Assembly: GCA_023129485.1 (NCBI GenBank) | Contig: JAGMBY010000049.1 | Coordinates: forward strand, 1 to 35,266 | Direction of reading: 5' to 3' | Source: Actinomycetes bacterium | Lineage (GTDB): Bacteria > Actinomycetota > Humimicrobiia > JAHJRV01 | DNA length: 35,266 nucleotides | Part shown: positions 32,793-35,266 of the stretch, one piece after another | Layout of the letters: the number at the start of each line of letters is the position of its first letter | Numbering within the stretch: the first letter of the stretch is position 1 | The notes under the pieces: generated by a model | What the model was told of the DNA's origin: nothing | What the model saw: the letters and a program-made list of their open reading frames with translations, nothing else | Databases searched by the model: none | Made by a program: the position numbers and the translations under genes

Positions 32793-34026
32793 TCTCTAAT
32801 TGAAACTCACTTTTAACACGCTCAAAAGCATTATCTGCAAGATGACGATATTTTTCTACATTATTTATTACTTCTTTGAGAATTTTTTCAAGTGCCACTT
32901 CATCATCTTCTGGAAAAAGTATAGAATCATCACCTGGTTTAAGAAATCCAATAATACCAGGAATCTCTGAGGCAATAATGATGTTTTTTGCTGCCATACT
33001 TTGAAGGATTGTATTACTCATTCCCTCACGAACTCTATATGGACAAACCATTATGTCAAAAAGACCTAAATAATTCCAAGGATCATCCCTTCTACCAGAA
33101 TAAACTGCAGAATCACCACATTCATTTACAAGTTCTCTGACCTCATCTGCATTTGACTTCTGTACCATATCTTCCTGACTGGTTCCTATCAAAAATAATA
33201 ATGCATCTTTTAGTTTTATGCGCTTCCAGACACGAAGAAGTAGATCAGCCCCCTTTCTTGAAGTTAAACGACCTATAAATCCAACTATAACTTTATCTTT
33301 GTCCAGTCCGAGTTCCTTTTTACGCTGTACTTTTTCTTGAGACGACATGTTGTACTGCTTTACATTTACACCATTAAAAACTTTTTTTGTTTTATATTTT
33401 AGTCCTTTTGAAATTAGAAAATCATACTCATCATTGGAGAGTGAAGTAAATAGTGAAACTGAATTACAATATAAGTTCCATTTCCATGGTGATAAAGTTT
33501 GATATAGATGTTGAGGAGTTCGCTCTACTGTTCCCCCTGATAACCTTAAGACAGTCTGTTTTTTAAAAAATGTCTTAAAAAACCATGAAACAGCTACCTC
33601 AGGTATGAACACACCTAATCTATTTTTTGAATAAGAGAAGTTTAAAAAATAAACACTTTGATAATCATGAAAATGTCTTAGCAGCCAAAGAAAAATACAC
33701 AATGTAAAGTACCAAGATTCCATTCCAATAGGGCCAAAACGAGTTAGGTGATATCCTTGAAACATCTCTTCAGATCGGGCTCTCATCTCGTCGTCCTTTG
33801 TAAGAACTTCTACCTTCCATCCCTTTTTTACCAGACCTGTTGCTAGGTCACGACCAGCGCATTCAATCCCACCAATATGGGGTGGATAAAAACTAGCAGT
33901 TACAAAAACTACAGAATATTTTTTCTGTTTTTTAAAACATAAACCATACAGAAATACTGGAAAGGTTATTATCATTTCCAACAGGAGATAGTATCCCATC
34001 AAAACGTAAGTTACAAACTTTTTCAT
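32737..34026 (-). CDS. Membrane-associated GT4 glycosyltransferase
   Basis: A 429-residue GT4-family retaining glycosyltransferase. Residues 5-30 form a hydrophobic segment ending in KKQKK, suggesting membrane attachment. The donor and acceptor domains follow: FYPPHIGGIECAGRDLATGL, KVFNGVNVKQYN, VGFIGRLTSRKGADLLLRVW, YSGRRDDPWNYLGLFDIMVCPYRVREGMSNTILQSMAAK (usual EGxxxxxLEAMA with Gln for Glu) and ASEIPGI. The sugar donor and acceptor are unknown; cell-surface glycan or glycolipid synthesis is typical. GGAG lies upstream of the ATG. It stands alone, without other polysaccharide genes. A degenerate copy of its leader lies about 250 bp upstream. Confidence 0.88.
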   Translation of the reverse strand: MKKFVTYVLMGYYLLLEMIITFPVFLYGLCFKKQKKYSVVFVTASFYPPHIGGIECAGRDLATGLVKKGWKVEVLTKDDEMRARSEEMFQGYHLTRFGPIGMESWYFTLCIFLWLLRHFHDYQSVYFLNFSYSKNRLGVFIPEVAVSWFFKTFFKKQTVLRLSGGTVERTPQHLYQTLSPWKWNLYCNSVSLFTSLSNDEYDFLISKGLKYKTKKVFNGVNVKQYNMSSQEKVQRKKELGLDKDKVIVGFIGRLTSRKGADLLLRVWKRIKLKDALLFLIGTSQEDMVQKSNADEVRELVNECGDSAVYSGRRDDPWNYLGLFDIMVCPYRVREGMSNTILQSMAAKNIIIASEIPGIIGFLKPGDDSILFPEDDEVALEKILKEVINNVEKYRHLADNAFERVKSEFQLENVINCYHQIFSSPFCKGT

Positions 34027-34480
34027 ATTGAATCCACTCCTATCCCACCAAAATTTAAATCAGTAAAACAAATAAATTTAAAATAGAATTTCTATAAAAA
34101 GCTTTGAAATAAAAAAATTATAAAAATTTATAATTTTTTATAAAAGTAATTTAGATAGAAGTAGTGTGAGCAGAGCCTTTACAGATAATCCATGTTTTAG
34201 AAGAACTCAACTAAAAGTTCATTAGAAATAAAAAAAGATAAAATACAAAATAATTGGCCTACTTCTACTGCTAAATTAATGGAGCTTCCACTTCTCCCCA
34301 GCCAAGTTTAAAATTAGTAAAGCAAGAAAGTTTAAAGTATTATACAATAAATAAACTTTGTAATAAATATTTTATCACAAATTAAAAAGGTGGGCTTTTT
34401 TAAAATGATGAGTCTAATATATATGCTGGATAATATTAATAAAAATATCTAAATGTATTAATTTAGGATGCATAACAATA
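34027..34480. other. 454-bp A/T-rich intergenic region with repeated leader and hairpins
   Basis: No convincing gene. An imperfect direct repeat of about 53 bp lies at 34033-34085 and 34287-34340 (shared TCCACTYCT, then CCAARTTTAAA and AGTAAARCAA). A perfect 13-bp A/T hairpin (AAAAAATTATAAA, two-base loop) is at 34112-34139. A plus-strand 15-codon ORF starts at 34405 with AAGGTGGG upstream, too short to support. The sequence may be the remains of a lost gene plus its leader. Confidence 0.5.
34384..34401 (-). terminator. Weak terminator-like hairpin after the 34481 lipoprotein gene
   Basis: On the minus strand AAAAAAGCCCACCTTTTT forms a 6-bp stem around a C-rich loop with a T-run on the 3' side, about 80 bases past the lipoprotein stop. 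It is nearly symmetrical, so it could work in both directions. The stem is A/T-rich, so strength is doubtful. Confidence 0.3.
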
Positions 34481-34774
34481 TTAATCTAGTTTTTCAATTC
34501 TAACTATTTCAACTATTGTTCCCCACATATGAATACTTACCATATCTTCATGGATTTTTGCATCAAAACTTATTCTTAAGTTATTTTTTTGAAACTCTTC
34601 GCTTAAATTAATTGGGTCATAGTTTTTACCACTATCACCAATTATTCCATAGAATCCACCTTCTAAATCAATATATTTAACAGTTCCAGTTTCAGATATA
34701 ATATCCTGTCTTTGAGACATTCCACACCCTATAAATACAAATATTAATATAAGAAGAAAATATATTCTTTTCAT
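34481..34774 (-). CDS. Small lipoprotein of unknown function
   Basis: A 97-residue protein with a short lipoprotein signal (MKRIYFLLILIFVFIGC, lipidated C17). The mature part starts GTVKYIDLEGGFYGIIGDSGKNYDPINL and ends MWGTIVEIVRIEKL. It resembles small conserved beta-barrel-like proteins seen in bacteria and methanogens with the pattern DLEGGFYGI...YDPxNL...FDAK...SIHMWG, which I recall only as hypothetical proteins. The ATG is preceded by AAAGGT. It is about 100 bp downstream of the SCP2-like gene on the same strand, possibly co-transcribed. Confidence 0.75.
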   Translation of the reverse strand: MKRIYFLLILIFVFIGCGMSQRQDIISETGTVKYIDLEGGFYGIIGDSGKNYDPINLSEEFQKNNLRISFDAKIHEDMVSIHMWGTIVEIVRIEKLD

Positions 34775-34877
34775 ATACCTTTTATTAATTTATATTTAAA
34801 TAAGTTTAAAAGTTATGATTTTATAAAGGATTTAGGTAAAAAATTATGCGAAATTTCTACTAAAAATATTGAACAAT

Positions 34878-35266
34878 TTATTCTATATTAACGAGGTCTT
34901 CAAATCCTTCTTCTTTTAAGTAATCTTTATATATTGCATATGAATCTCTTATTATTGGTAGAAGTTTCATAATCTTAGGTATGGGTCCTTTTGCTTTTAT
35001 ATCACCTTTCGTTAATGCTACCATTAGATTTACTTTACCAAGCCAAAATCTGTGAGCAACATCTGAATTCATTTCCATCTTAACATCAGGTTTTACATCC
35101 TCTCTGTCTCCTTGAATAACTTCTTTATTTGGGCTGTGAATAAATATTACTGCTTCAGGATTGTGATATATAAACTTTATTATTAAGTTTGAAGCAAACA
35201 CCTTGGGACCAATCTCCGGATCATCTTTTAATTTGTTAAAAAATGGAACCAAAATGTTATAGAACT
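34878..35266 (-). CDS. SCP2 sterol-carrier-like protein, N-terminus cut by window edge
   Basis: The ORF track begins at a TTG (35252), but the frame stays open to the window edge (FYNILVPFFNKLKDDPEIG), and this upstream part fits the usual family start, so the gene is 5'-truncated. It has at least 128 residues. FFNKLKDDPEIGPKVFASNLIIKFIYHNPEA, FWLGKVNLMVALTKGDIKAKGPIPKIMKLLP and the helical end KDYLKEEGFEDL match bacterial SCP2-domain proteins, which are soluble and thought to bind lipids or other hydrophobic ligands. Function in this organism is unknown. Confidence 0.82.
   Translation of the reverse strand, partial: FYNILVPFFNKLKDDPEIGPKVFASNLIIKFIYHNPEAVIFIHSPNKEVIQGDREDVKPDVKMEMNSDVAHRFWLGKVNLMVALTKGDIKAKGPIPKIMKLLPIIRDSYAIYKDYLKEEGFEDLVNIE

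Noticed and set aside
34405-34452. 15-codon plus-strand ORF preceded by AAGGTGGG
   Set aside because: Too short to support, and the upstream sequence is better explained as a terminator-like hairpin.
1-35266. CRISPR array, tRNA, rRNA, prophage or complete insertion sequence
   Set aside because: I found no regularly spaced repeats, no tRNA T-loop-like sequence between genes, and no transposase, integrase or phage genes.

Overview
The window is an A+T-rich bacterial chromosome segment carrying 26 well-supported genes plus one doubtful small one. It has short intergenic gaps, many strong AAGGAGG ribosome-binding sites and frequent TTG starts. Gene content points to an anaerobic, saccharolytic, possibly thermophilic bacterium: two GH57 glucan enzymes, glycogen synthase, TreT-type trehalose synthase, a tungsten-type aldehyde:ferredoxin oxidoreductase, and lipoprotein-anchored ABC binding proteins. 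The combination would fit Atribacterota, Thermotogota or related deep lineages, but no rRNA or other marker is present, so the phylum is a guess. I see no phage, CRISPR array, tRNA or rRNA.

Layout. (1) 1-13411, all minus strand: tilS (cut by the window edge), plsY, galT, a lone receiver protein, a 1106-residue four-GAF/PAS histidine kinase, glgA, two GH57 enzymes, a YmdB-type phosphodiesterase and a small lipoprotein. This is a storage-glucan and signalling block. (2) 13691-19323, plus strand: a trehalose-type operon (LacI regulator, binding lipoprotein, two permeases, TreT) behind a consensus promoter overlapped by a 16-bp perfect palindrome. (3) 28593-19348, minus strand: a nucleoside operon (LacI/RbsR-like regulator, ribokinase, nucleoside hydrolase, BmpA-type lipoprotein, two-domain ABC ATPase, two permeases, MtaD/SAH-deaminase-family amidohydrolase). 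Its promoter is overlapped by two abutting perfect 12-bp operators. (4) 28667-30814: the AOR with its own promoter. (5) 31126-32488: two unknown membrane proteins on the plus strand. (6) 32547-35266, minus strand: a GT4 glycosyltransferase, a small lipoprotein and an SCP2-like protein cut by the window edge.

How the genes could work together (inference): the trehalose operon would import an alpha-glucoside, and TreT would split trehalose into glucose and a nucleoside-diphosphate glucose. If that product is ADP-glucose, GlgA can add it directly to glycogen, which the GH57 enzymes remodel. The nucleoside operon gives a continuous route from external nucleoside to free base plus ribose 5-phosphate.

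The least-explained items are a 94-bp MITE-like inverted-repeat element present twice, a triplicated start region in front of the histidine kinase, orphan Shine-Dalgarno sequences upstream of both binding-protein genes, and an altered cysteine-rich loop in the amidohydrolase. I do not see a clearly new multi-gene system.
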